The notes under the pieces: generated by a model
The model's input: only the letters and a program-made list of their open reading frames with translations
Database searches by the model: none
Told to the model about the DNA's origin: nothing
Shown: positions 24,527-34,000 of the stretch, in pieces
Position numbering within the stretch: position 1 is the stretch's first letter
How the letters are laid out: each line of letters begins with the position of its first letter
Program-made: the position numbers and the translations under genes
Assembly: GCA_964534355.1 (NCBI GenBank)
Contig: CAZHNZ010000021.1
Location: forward strand, 1-42,736
Origin: CAXXIC01 sp964534355
GTDB lineage: Bacteria; Bacteroidota; Bacteroidia; Bacteroidales; UBA7332
Direction of reading: 5' to 3'
Length of the DNA stretch: 42,736 bases

Positions 24527-25490
24527 ATACAGTACAAAACAAAAATTGCTGCTGATGTTATACTTCCTGATTTCGATACCAGTACAGGATGTGGCAGCAC
24601 AAAATGTAAATAGTCTTGAATATTGGTTTGATGGTGATTACAATAATAAGATTACCCAAACCCAGACCAATACAATCAACCTATCTGTTAGCACTAAAGG
24701 CCTGTCGTATGGTTTACACTTTTTGCATTATCGGGTAAAAGACAATCTTGGTTATTACAGTAGTATTGTGAGTAATCAGTTCTTTTATCAACCCCTATAT
24801 ACGGCAAATGCAACATTGACATATTGGTTTGATGACGCTATTCAAAGCAGTAAAAGCATCTTATTGAGCGACATTAACAATAAAGAATTTCAGGTAAATG
24901 GAACAACCCTTCCGTTCGGAAGCCATTACCTAAATTATTCAATAAACAAAAATAATCAGCCAATTTCAACTATCAACCGGCATCAATTTACCAACTATGC
25001 AACAATAAAAGCATCCTCGGTAAAACCAATTCTCTTGAGATACTGGATTGACAATCTTCTATCATCTTACTCGGAAGAAAATATTTATTCTTCAAATTTA
25101 ACAGATAGCCAAGCCATTAAAATCTCGCAGAATAATTTAACAGAAGGCTTTCATTCACTTTATTTTCAGGTAAAAGACAACACCGGAAATTGGTCTGGCA
25201 TTAATACCACGAGTTTTACATACACGATAAATGAATCCGGGATCAACAATATCTCGATGAATCCACTTTTTGTATTTTATGACAAGGGTGACAAAAAGCT
25301 TATTATTAATTCTTTTGAAACGCTCAATGAAGTTCGGCTAATCAGCTTAGAGGGTAGATTAATTAATATAACACGATCAAATGACAGGAAGCTGGAGTGG
25401 GATTTATCATTTTGCGCCAATGGTGTGTATTTAGTTGAGATTGTGAGTAATAACAGCAAGTCAACAATTAAGAAATTCATCAAGGACTAA
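24516..25490 (+). CDS. Secreted repeat protein with T9SS tail
   Basis: A 324-residue protein with a signal peptide (about 1-28, ending VAAQN). It has three tandem modules of about 75 residues, each opening with a YWFD/YWID motif: SLEYWFDGDYNN, TLTYWFDDAIQS and LLRYWIDNLLSS. Each closes with G-H/F-L-strand-F elements such as GLHFLHYRVKDN, GSHYLNYSINKN and GFHSLYFQVKDN. The last 80 residues (LFVFYDKGDKKLIINSFE, RLISLEGRLINI, GVYLVEIVSNNSKSTIKKFI) are a T9SS type A sorting domain. The 11-base overlap with the previous gene suggests the T9SS-anchored module protein works with the unanchored beta-helix protein. The exact role is unknown. Confidence 0.75.
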   Translation: MGNKYSTKQKLLLMLYFLISIPVQDVAAQNVNSLEYWFDGDYNNKITQTQTNTINLSVSTKGLSYGLHFLHYRVKDNLGYYSSIVSNQFFYQPLYTANATLTYWFDDAIQSSKSILLSDINNKEFQVNGTTLPFGSHYLNYSINKNNQPISTINRHQFTNYATIKASSVKPILLRYWIDNLLSSYSEENIYSSNLTDSQAIKISQNNLTEGFHSLYFQVKDNTGNWSGINTTSFTYTINESGINNISMNPLFVFYDKGDKKLIINSFETLNEVRLISLEGRLINITRSNDRKLEWDLSFCANGVYLVEIVSNNSKSTIKKFIKD

Positions 25491-25601
25491 ACAATAAAAA
25501 GAAATCGAGTCAGTGTTGCATTCAGACCCGATGTTTTTGTTATTCTCTGAGGTCGAGCGGGCAGGACTTGTGGAATTCTTGATTCACAAATTCAAACAAT
25601 T

Positions 25602-25862
25602 ATGGACTATTCCGACCTCAAAAACAAAACATTCCTCGACTTTACCGATGATGAATCGATTATCGAAGAGATTCTTGGTTTTAGACGCCGTGAGTATTAC
25701 ATCGCTGATCTTTCAATGGATATGCGATATTCTGACATTTTAGAATTAGCAAAACTCACTAACAACAAAGAGCTCGAAGCCGCTGCCGAAGAACAATTCA
25801 AAGATCCTTCCAGATACGACGATTGGGGCAATTGGTCAGACCCTTCTGAACGTCATTTTTAA
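25602..25862 (+). CDS. Small acidic protein, 86 residues
   Basis: Unrecognised. It is rich in Asp and Glu (FTDDESIIEEILGF, MRYSDILELAKLTNNKELEA, DPSRYDDWGNWSDPSERHF), mostly helical in prediction by eye, with no signal peptide, so it should be cytoplasmic. Another frame (25513-25743) overlaps it and is less convincing. Upstream bases 25513-25601 contain no promoter I can support. Acidic helical small proteins of this kind are often immunity or anti-DNA-mimic proteins, or remnants of them, but nothing here proves that. A small GC hairpin follows at 25868-25880. Confidence 0.45.
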   Translation: MDYSDLKNKTFLDFTDDESIIEEILGFRRREYYIADLSMDMRYSDILELAKLTNNKELEAAAEEQFKDPSRYDDWGNWSDPSERHF

Positions 25863-25937
25863 TCACGGTGCGCTGCGCACTTGTGGTACCATTCCATTCT
25901 GTGCAATAATAGCGATTGACAGACAATCTTACTAAAA

Positions 25938-25969
25938 TTTGTTTAAGTCCCTGCAATTCGTTAGTTTTG
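25938..25969 (+). promoter_or_regulatory. Promoter of the GH95 gene
   Basis: TTTG (25938-25941), 20 bases, TAGTTTTG (25962-25969), a textbook Bacteroidota spacing. The start codon at 26002 follows after about 25 bases of leader. Confidence 0.7.
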
Positions 25970-26001
25970 TAGTGAATTTAAGAACCAAATAAATCACATC
26001 T

Positions 26002-28203
26002 ATGAAACAAACAACAATACTCGTATTAGCATTTGCATGGCTGACTATGTCTGTATTTGCCAAAACAACAGTAGTGCAGGAGTGCCTGTGGTATGCTAAG
26101 CCGGCTGAAAAGTGGTTGCAGGCACTGCCGATAGGCAACGGCTCGCTGGGCGGAATGGTGTATGGCGGGGTGGATAAAGAGCAGATTCAGTTCAATGAGT
26201 CGAGTCTGATAACCGGTACTACCGCTGTAAACGCGAATGCCAAACCGTCTGTCGGCAATTATCAGCCTTTTGGCGATATTCTGATAGATTTCGGGGCGAT
26301 GAAACCCGAAAACTACAGACGGGAGCTGGATCTGACTCAGGGCATTCATTCTGTTGTGTTTACGTCTGATGGCGTGGATTATCGCCGCGAATACCTTTCC
26401 AGTTATCCGGATAAAGTGCTGGCGGCCTGTTTTTCGGCCGGTAAAAAGGGAAAAATCTCTTTCACGCTGAAGCTGAAAGATGCACACAATGCAAAAATAG
26501 AGGTAAAGGGTAATACAATTACTGCTACCGGAATGCTTCAGGAAAACGGTATGCAGTACGAATCGCAATTGATGGTGATCAATTCGGGCGGGCAGATATC
26601 GTCGAACAGTGAGTCGATAACGGTGTCGAATGCCAACGAAGCGACGATCCTTTTGGTAGCAGGGACTGACTTTTCGAAGGATTTTGCGAAAAACTTCAAG
26701 GGCGAGCATCCTCATGCATTATTGTCGAAAACGCTGGCTCAGGCTGCCGGAAAATCGTTTGCCCAACTGAAAAAGGCTCATGTTGCCGACTATCAGAAAC
26801 TATACAGCCGGGTGCAGCTTAACCTGGGTGCTCATTTAGAAAAGCCAACCATTGACCGACTGAATGCTGTGAAAAACGGCGAAAAAGATCCTGCGTTGGA
26901 GGCTCTTTTGTTTCAATACGGCAGATATCTGCTGATCAGTTCATCGCGCCCCGGCGGGCTTCCGGCCAATTTGCAGGGGATATGGAATAACGAATATAAA
27001 CCGGCCTGGTACTCGCAATACACCACCAATATCAATGTAGAAATGAACTACTGGCCGGCGGAGCCCACCGGACTGACCGAATGTACAGAGCCTTACTTCG
27101 ATTGGGTAGAAAATCTGGCACGTGTGAATAAAAAAATAGATGACCCGAAGCTGCAAGCCAAACGCGGATGGATTGCCTACAGTACCAACAATACGATGGG
27201 CGGTACATCGATTTGGGGAATTCACCGGCCGGGTAGCGCGTGGATGAGTCAACACTTCTGGGAGCACTATGCCTATACTGGTGACAAAGAGTTTTTGGTA
27301 AAGAGAGCCTATCCGATGATGAAGGATGTGTGCGGATACTGGGAAGATCACCTGGTGGAGAGCAAAGATGGCAAACTGATAACACCCGACGGATGGTCTC
27401 CCGAGCATGGACCGGGAATGAAAGAAGGCGATCGCACACCTTACCCCGGTGTTTCGTACGATCAGCAGATTGTGCACGACCTGTTCAGCAATGTGTTGGA
27501 TGCAGCCAATGAGTTGAAAACAGATACGGAATTTAAAAATAAAATAGAGGTGATGCGGGGCCGTTTGCTCGGCCCGCAAATTGGCCGTTGGGGACAGCTG
27601 CAGGAGTGGATGGACGATGTGGATAATCCGAACGACCACCACCGTCACAATTCGCACATGTTTGCATTGCACCCCGGTCGCCAGATAAGTCCGGTTACCA
27701 CACCCGAATGGGCCAAAGCGGTTATTGTTTCGCTCAATGCCCGGGGCGACATCAGCACCGGATGGAGTACGGCCTGGAAAATCAATCTCTTTGCTCGTTT
27801 GGGTGAGGGCAATCGGGCCTATAAAATGATAAATATGCTTTTTGGCAGATGTATTCTCGAGAACCTGTTTGATACACATCCGCCGTTTCAGATCGACGGA
27901 AACTTCGGTTATACGGCCGGTGTGGTAGAGATGTTGATGCAAAGTCATTTGAAAACCGAACAGGGTTACCTGCTTCAGTTGCTGCCTGCACTGCCCGATG
28001 CCTGGGCTGCGGGAGAGGTGAAAGGATTGCGTGCCCGCGGTGGATTTGTAGTGGATTTACAATGGGCCAACGGAAAGCTGAAGAGCTGCGCTATCCGGTC
28101 GTTGCTGGGCAACGATGTGGCTATTCTGTATGGCGGAAAGAAGATTGCGCTTAAAACCAAAGCCGGAAAAACATATCGCGCTGATGCGCAACTGAATAAT
28201 TGA
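26002..28203 (+). CDS. GH95 alpha-L-fucosidase, secreted
   Basis: A 733-residue glycoside hydrolase family 95 protein. This is an inverting alpha-L-fucosidase family acting on alpha-1,2-fucosyl or related galactosyl ends of host or plant glycans. A signal peptide spans about 1-20. The N-terminal super-sandwich starts LWYAKPAEKWLQALPIGNGS. The (alpha/alpha)6 barrel carries TTNINVEMNYWPAEP; N343 and N345 match the paired catalytic-assisting Asn of the Bifidobacterium enzyme AfcA. E535 of GQLQEWMDD is the probable acid, and D632 of IDGNFGYTAG lies near the family's C-terminal catalytic region. GRWGQLQEW and HNSHMFALHPG are strong family marks. No SusC/SusD genes are adjacent, so it is not in a classical polysaccharide-utilisation locus in this window. 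Composition is richer in GC than the surface-protein genes around it. Confidence 0.95.
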   Translation: MKQTTILVLAFAWLTMSVFAKTTVVQECLWYAKPAEKWLQALPIGNGSLGGMVYGGVDKEQIQFNESSLITGTTAVNANAKPSVGNYQPFGDILIDFGAMKPENYRRELDLTQGIHSVVFTSDGVDYRREYLSSYPDKVLAACFSAGKKGKISFTLKLKDAHNAKIEVKGNTITATGMLQENGMQYESQLMVINSGGQISSNSESITVSNANEATILLVAGTDFSKDFAKNFKGEHPHALLSKTLAQAAGKSFAQLKKAHVADYQKLYSRVQLNLGAHLEKPTIDRLNAVKNGEKDPALEALLFQYGRYLLISSSRPGGLPANLQGIWNNEYKPAWYSQYTTNINVEMNYWPAEPTGLTECTEPYFDWVENLARVNKKIDDPKLQAKRGWIAYSTNNTMGGTSIWGIHRPGSAWMSQHFWEHYAYTGDKEFLVKRAYPMMKDVCGYWEDHLVESKDGKLITPDGWSPEHGPGMKEGDRTPYPGVSYDQQIVHDLFSNVLDAANELKTDTEFKNKIEVMRGRLLGPQIGRWGQLQEWMDDVDNPNDHHRHNSHMFALHPGRQISPVTTPEWAKAVIVSLNARGDISTGWSTAWKINLFARLGEGNRAYKMINMLFGRCILENLFDTHPPFQIDGNFGYTAGVVEMLMQSHLKTEQGYLLQLLPALPDAWAAGEVKGLRARGGFVVDLQWANGKLKSCAIRSLLGNDVAILYGGKKIALKTKAGKTYRADAQLNN

Positions 28204-28233
28204 TATTGGTTTATCTGTTTTGTATTACTAACG

Positions 28234-28272
28234 AAAAGGATCATTCGGCTAATGCGGCTGTATGATCCTTTT
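28234..28272. terminator. Bidirectional terminator between GH95 and the AraC-type regulator
   Basis: AAAAGGATCAT (28234-28244) and ATGATCCTTTT (28262-28272) form an 11-bp perfect stem with A- and T-rich flanks in both directions. It contains the last codons and stop of the minus-strand regulator. Confidence 0.75.
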
Positions 28273-29455
28273 TTGTATTGCTGAGCTGCAATAAGGGATC
28301 GTTTGCTGTTTGTCTGGCTGGTGACATTTTTTGATTCGGATTCTCTTCATCAGCTTTTTTTATGGCTCGCTTCATCGAGCTGATAGACCCAAACCCTGCG
28401 GTAATTGCTATTTCTTCCTGCGTGTGTGTTTTTTTTCCTGTAAGTAACTCTTGCACGTAATTAACCCGGTATCGGTTAACAAAAGTGTTGAAGTTAATTC
28501 CGAATTGTTGATTAATCAATGTGGATAGGTAAGTGCGATTTGTGTTTAACGCTTTACAAACAGAGGTTAAGGTAAGATCCGGTTGCAGATAGGGCTGGTT
28601 TTGTTCAAAAAATTCCAGTAGTTTTTCGGCTAAAGTCTCATCAAGAATTGTGGTATTGGCTAAATCTGAATTGTCATCGGATGGTGTTGATTCTTCGAGG
28701 AGTATTTGTGCCGGGTTTTGTTTCAGAGAAATAATACCGATCAGGCAAATAAACATTGAAAAAAGGAAAAACCAGAATATTATAAATATCTCTTTCATTC
28801 CTTTTAATGGAAGTATAGCGTACAGGAACAAGCCTACGGCGACCAGCAGGGCAAAGGTCAGGTTGAATTTATTAATCCATTGTACCGAAAAGTATTCGAT
28901 ATTTGAGAACTCGTTTCTTAGCCTTTCGTTAAAGTCGCGTGGGATATGTATGAAGGCTGCAGAATATATCAACCCCTGCAATACCAGCAAAAACAGGTCG
29001 ATATAGCGGGCGGTTGACATCAGTTTGAGGTCGAACAGAGTGAATTTTACCCCTTCTCTGTTGTGAGACAGAAAATAAATCACATTCTCTTTCCCTTCGT
29101 ACACATAGAAAATAATCACTGCGGTGACGAAAACACCAAGGGCGGGGATGTAATGTAATGCCGATTTTTTTTTCGTGATATCGTTGAAGGTAATCGAACG
29201 TATATATAGGTAAAGGGTGGGAAATACCGTAAACTGAATAGCAGAATTCAGCGCATGAAACGGATAATATATATCGTACAATTTGGATATATACAGATAG
29301 ATAAAGAAAAAGATAAGACTATTGGCGATAAGTACCGCACCCATCAATTTTTTTTGTTTGCTGTGGTTCGACTCAACAAAGAGAGCAACCGATAAAATTG
29401 CCGGACAAAGAAATGAAGCTGTCAGTAGGATATGGGTAATATGTTGTGTAATCAT
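28241..29455 (-). CDS. Membrane-anchored AraC-family transcriptional regulator
   Basis: A 404-residue protein. The start at 29455 is preferred over 29530 because a -7 box (TAAATTTG, 29507-29500) lies between them and the shorter form begins with a hydrophobic helix. The N-terminal half has about six or seven transmembrane segments (HILLTASFLCPAILSVALFV, VLIANSLIFFFIYLYI, IPALGVFVTAVIIFYVY, and others). The C-terminal 140 residues hold an AraC/XylS DNA-binding domain, with PDLTLTSVCKALNTNRTYLS as the first helix-turn-helix and EEIAITAGFGSISSMKRAIK as the second. Such 7TM-HTH regulators are frequent near carbohydrate genes in Bacteroidota. It is convergent with the fucosidase, which it might control through its own signal, though that is inferred. 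A 21-bp tandem T-tract repeat lies in its upstream region. Confidence 0.85.
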   Translation of the reverse strand: MITQHITHILLTASFLCPAILSVALFVESNHSKQKKLMGAVLIANSLIFFFIYLYISKLYDIYYPFHALNSAIQFTVFPTLYLYIRSITFNDITKKKSALHYIPALGVFVTAVIIFYVYEGKENVIYFLSHNREGVKFTLFDLKLMSTARYIDLFLLVLQGLIYSAAFIHIPRDFNERLRNEFSNIEYFSVQWINKFNLTFALLVAVGLFLYAILPLKGMKEIFIIFWFFLFSMFICLIGIISLKQNPAQILLEESTPSDDNSDLANTTILDETLAEKLLEFFEQNQPYLQPDLTLTSVCKALNTNRTYLSTLINQQFGINFNTFVNRYRVNYVQELLTGKKTHTQEEIAITAGFGSISSMKRAIKKADEENPNQKMSPARQTANDPLLQLSNTKKDHTAALAE

Positions 29456-29664
29456 CTTCTTTTGCTTAATACTGGTTTTATGCCAATTGAATGGTTGCAC
29501 AAATTTACTGATATTTTTTACATCAATCACAGTTTAATCTGTAAAAAATCACCGGTGTCTATTAACGTTTATTCGTATAGAGCGGGTTGTGCAAATTAAA
29601 AATGTTCAAACTTATAAATTGACAAAATAAGCAATTAAAACCGTTATTTGTGTTGTTTTTATTG

Positions 29665-29704
29665 TTTTTTTTACGATTTGAACTATTTTTTTTACGATTT
29701 GAAC
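29665..29704. repeat. Two tandem 21-bp repeats (T8-ACGATTTGAAC)
   Basis: TTTTTTTTACGATTTGAAC occurs at 29665-29683 and again at 29686-29704, exactly 21 bp apart, in the intergenic region between the AraC-type gene and the LamG gene. It could be a tandem regulator site or phased bent DNA. Elsewhere in 29531-29851 a -7-like TATTTTTG (29727-29734) lacks a well-placed -33 box. Confidence 0.55.
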
Positions 29705-29857
29705 CGATTGTTGCTTTTTTATGCGATATTTTTGTATAAATAATAAAATGGAAATATAGTAAAAATTGATATACAAATAGAGCGTGCGTCAATCGGCGTA
29801 TTTTATGTCTTCGGGAGTCTGGGAAGTGGGAATGCTAATATTTTAAATTTTATGGTT

Positions 29858-30793
29858 ATGAAAAAGGTTATACTCAGTTGTGCATTATTTTTTTTAGTCT
29901 GCGTTTCAATTTCCGGGCAAGTGAATCTTAAAAGTGGATTGGTTGCATATTATCCATTTAATGGAAGTGCAAACGATGAAAGTGGAAATGGAAACAATGG
30001 TGTTGTTCATGGTGCTACTTTAACCACGGATCGATTTGGAAATGCAAATTCATCCTATAGCTTTAACGGTACTGATAATTGGATTGATTGTGGAAATAAT
30101 TCTTCTTTAAATACCGGGAATGAAATTTCTGTTTCGCTGTGGTATAATGCAAACGTATTAAACAACTCAAATACGTTAATTGCACGTTGGGGTTGTTTTC
30201 ATGAGCATCTTTATCCGGATCAAATTGCAGCAAGATATTTTACCACAAATGAAAATCAAATTGGGAATATTCCTTTTCCTACCACATTAAATCAATGGAT
30301 TTATTTAACCTGGACAATAGACAATACAAGTGTTACTTTTTTTAGAAATGGTGTTCAGGTCGCTACTTATAAGAAAACCGGAACTCTGAGTGTTATAAGT
30401 AAAAATCATTTATCGATAGGTTGTTTGTTGGATTGGACTCCTGGTCAATCATATTTATTTAATGGGAAAATTGATGATGTTCGGATATATAATCGTGTAA
30501 TTAATGCACAAGAAATACAAGCTCTTTATAAAGAGGTCAATACAACTGCCCTTGTTAATCTGCAGAGATCATCAATAAAAGTCTTTCCAACTATAATAGA
30601 AAATTCATTTCAGGTAACCGGATTTGAAGGTGACGCAATAGTAAATTTAGTAGGATTCAATGGCAAAATATATATCAATAAGAGAATTATCAATAATGAA
30701 ACTATTGCTGTTGGGCATTTATCATCAGGTTGTTATATGCTGCGGATTAAAACAAATTCAGGTCTTATTGAAAGAAAATTGATAAAAAAATAA
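29858..30793 (+). CDS. LamG-like concanavalin-type protein with T9SS tail
   Basis: A 311-residue secreted protein (ATG at 29858 used; 29852 would add two residues). The signal peptide is about 1-20 (ending SISGQ). Residues about 25-220 are a LamG/concanavalin jelly-roll of the family starting GLVAYYPFNGSANDESGNGN, with EISVSLWYNA, TWTIDNTSVTFFRNG and GKIDDVRIYNRVINAQEIQA as further landmarks. The tail (KVFPTIIENSFQVTGFEG.. ending GLIERKLIKK) is a T9SS type A sorting domain, nearly the same as that of the triple-cohesin protein downstream, which ends GLVERKLIKK. These jelly-rolls usually bind carbohydrate. It lies upstream of the beta-helix and cohesin genes and may belong with them. Confidence 0.8.
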   Translation: MKKVILSCALFFLVCVSISGQVNLKSGLVAYYPFNGSANDESGNGNNGVVHGATLTTDRFGNANSSYSFNGTDNWIDCGNNSSLNTGNEISVSLWYNANVLNNSNTLIARWGCFHEHLYPDQIAARYFTTNENQIGNIPFPTTLNQWIYLTWTIDNTSVTFFRNGVQVATYKKTGTLSVISKNHLSIGCLLDWTPGQSYLFNGKIDDVRIYNRVINAQEIQALYKEVNTTALVNLQRSSIKVFPTIIENSFQVTGFEGDAIVNLVGFNGKIYINKRIINNETIAVGHLSSGCYMLRIKTNSGLIERKLIKK

Positions 30794-30815
30794 TGCGTAT
30801 AGATCTGATATTGCT

Positions 30816-30857
30816 CCTGTCCGGTCAGGTATTAAGCCGTAGAAAGGAGATAAACCG
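30816..30857 (+). repeat. 3'-tail repeat, copy C
   Basis: CCTGTCCGGTCAGGTATTAA then GCCGTAGAAAGGAGATAAAC align with 6158-6199 and encode PVRSGIKP-stop in one frame with no start. At 30883-30914 a second element resembles 6319-6349. No gene is supported between 30794 and 31006. Confidence 0.45.
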
Positions 30858-31006
30858 TCAGTGGAATTTGGGGTTTCACGACTTTCTGCGGCATATCGGG
30901 GGCGACGTGAGAGTTTAATATATTTATTCATGCAATGGGATTAATATATGGTTTTGAGAAAGAATCAAGAAACAAAATATAATACAAACGATTAAATTTT
31001 AAAATT

Positions 31007-34000
31007 ATGAAACGAATTGTACTTTTTCTATTCATTAGCGTTTTGCTTTCGGGGCTATCTACTCTCAAAGCAATAAATGTAAACGGACTAATTAGTGCAA
31101 ATACTAACTGGACTCTGGCGAATAGTCCCTACGTGGTGACCGGGAATATAACAGTAAGTCCAGGGGTTACTCTAACTATTGAAAGTGGTGTAGTTGTGAA
31201 GTTTAATTCTAATTTAGGAATTACAGTGAACGGGACTTTGAAAGCCCGGAAAGCTGATTTTACATCAAATGTGACTCCTTTAGCCAAAGGGACATGGACT
31301 CAGATTCAATCAGCTACGGCTTCAAGTATTATTACTCTCGATACTTGTACCGTAAATTATGGAGGAGCATCCAGCCTTGGAACTGTTTACGCTAATCTGG
31401 GAACAGTGAATCTGACCGGAACAACAATTGGAAATTCTTTGTCTAGCGGTATTTATTTGAATACGGCAACTGTAAACATGAAAGGTTCAACAATTTCTTC
31501 TTCAGATTGGGCTATATATTATAATAGCTACGGAAACCTAATTGATAAAGGAGGAAATAGTTATTCAGGAAATAAATATGATGCAGCTAACCTGAATTTT
31601 ACATCTGTTACAGGTAATTGGACATTGCCCGGATTGTCAATTCCTTATGTAGTTTCACAAAACATGAGTGTAAATAATACCTCTACAATGAAAATTGATA
31701 GTGGTGCGATTTTAAAATTTAATGCAAATCTCGGACTTACTGTAAATGGAATATTGAAAGCACGTAAAGCCCAGTTTACATCTAATGTAACCCCCTTAGC
31801 CAAAGGTGCGTGGCAAAATATAACTATAGGAAGTGGAAGTTATACCGGTAACGCTACAATTGATACCTGTACGATTGAATATGCAGGATATAATAGTGCA
31901 GGTAGTGTAAATACCTATAATGGAACAGTTAGTCTGAATAAAACAACCATTACAAATTCTTCAACAAGCGGACTATATCTTAATACACAGGGGATAGCAA
32001 ATGTTTCTAATTCATCTATTTCCGGTTGCGATTGGCCAATAGTGTATGTCGGTGGCGGTGCATTTCATAATATAACAGGAAACATTTTTACAGGAAATAC
32101 GCATAATGCTGCATACATCAATTTTTCTAATCTTACCACAACATGGAATCTGGAATACATCCCTGTACCCTATGTTTTCAGTGGTTCATTTACTGTTGCA
32201 GGAACTGGTAATATGTCTATTGCCAGTGGAAATGCGATTAAATGCAATAACTGGATCTATGTTGATGGTATTTTGAAAGCTGTTGGTGATGTTAACAAGA
32301 GAATTATCTTTACTACGGATCGTAATGATAATGTTGGAGGTGATACAAATATTGATGGTGCCGCAACTGTACCGACCAGAGGTTCTTGGGGCGGTGTTAA
32401 TTTTCGTAATACTTCAGTCGATGCCTCATGTATCTTAAAAAGATGTGACTTTTCTTTTGGAGGTTATGGAAGTAGTGGTTCGGTTGTAATCGAAAATGCA
32501 AATCCTACGATTGACTCCTGTACAATCTCCAATAGCTATTATGGCGCACAGGTAACCGGAGCGAGTTATCCTGTTTTAACCAATAATACAATCGCAAGTA
32601 GCCAGGTTGTGCCTATTGCCATGTCTTTTGACTCCAATCCTGTTTTTACAAATAATTCTTTTTCTTTTTCTGATAATCAATATGATGCAATTGGATTATT
32701 AGGTGGAACTCTCACTGCAAACTCTCACCTGATTCAAAGAAATGTGACCAATATTAAAAATGTAACATATTTGATGTTGAGTTCATTAGTGATACCACAG
32801 AGCTATACATTGACTATTGACACCGGGATCGTGGTCAAATCACTATACAATGACCATGCTATTATTGTACAGGGAGCATTAGTTGCAAATGGAGGAATTG
32901 GTAAAAATCAAATAACCTTTACTTCTGTGCATGATGATAATATAGGAAATCCGAGTGATACCAATAAGAACGGAACGCAAACTAACCCGGCAAGAGACAA
33001 TTGGAGTGGTATCATATTTGAAGGCAGTAGTGACGATTCAAAATGCAAGCTGAATTACTGTACAATTAAATATGCAAGTATGTCGAGTAGGTATTATAAT
33101 CCACATTATATTGGTGGTGGGGCAGTAACGTCTATAAATTCTTCACCTACAATATCCAACTGTACAATTAAAGATAACAAATATGGTTTGTTTGCTTTTC
33201 AGGCATCAAATCCAATTGTGCAAAATACACAGTTTTTGAATTCAGAAAACACGCCAATCTCATTTTCTGTTTCTGCAAATCCGACACTAGAGAATATTAC
33301 TTTTACAAATAATGGATGGAATGCCTTAGGGATAATTGGTGAAACATTAGGCGTAAGTGGAACAATATCAAAAAGAAATGTAGCCGGATATAACAACATT
33401 AGTTATGTATTATTGAGTGATTTAAATATTAATTCAGGTACCAATGTTACAGTAAATCCGGGTGTTGTCATAAAAATGCAAAACAATATTTACGTGGATG
33501 GCGGTTTTAAAGCAAGTGGGCTGGCTACAGATTCTATCGTATTTACCTCAATAAATGATGATAATTATGGTGTACCCAAAGATACCCGAAATGATGGAAA
33601 TGCCGTTGCGGCAGCAAGAGGGAATTGGGGCGGAATAGTATTTAGAGCAACATCGGATGATTCGTTCAGTTCAATAAATTATTGCAAATTATTATATGGT
33701 GGTGGAAATGGAGAATATGGTCGTTATTCTATTATAACATACAATAACGCTGCAGCTCCTGTTTCAAATACTTTGATTAGCGACAGTTACCAGTTCGGTT
33801 TGCGTTTTGAAGGTTCATCGACAACCGATTGTACCAATAAAGTATCAATTAAAAATTGTGGTGCAGATCCCATAGCAATGTCTTTGACATCTAATCCTAA
33901 ATTTAATTTTACTTCTCCGTTATTTGCGTTTATGGGCAACGGAAGTAACGGTATAAAAATTATTGAAGGTAATCTGTCGACCGATGCAACATTAATAAAA

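Noticed and set aside
26941..27948. 335-residue antisense frame in the fucosidase gene
   Set aside because: It mirrors the coding bias of the GH95 gene, carries no recognisable motif, and the sense strand has unmistakable family signatures.
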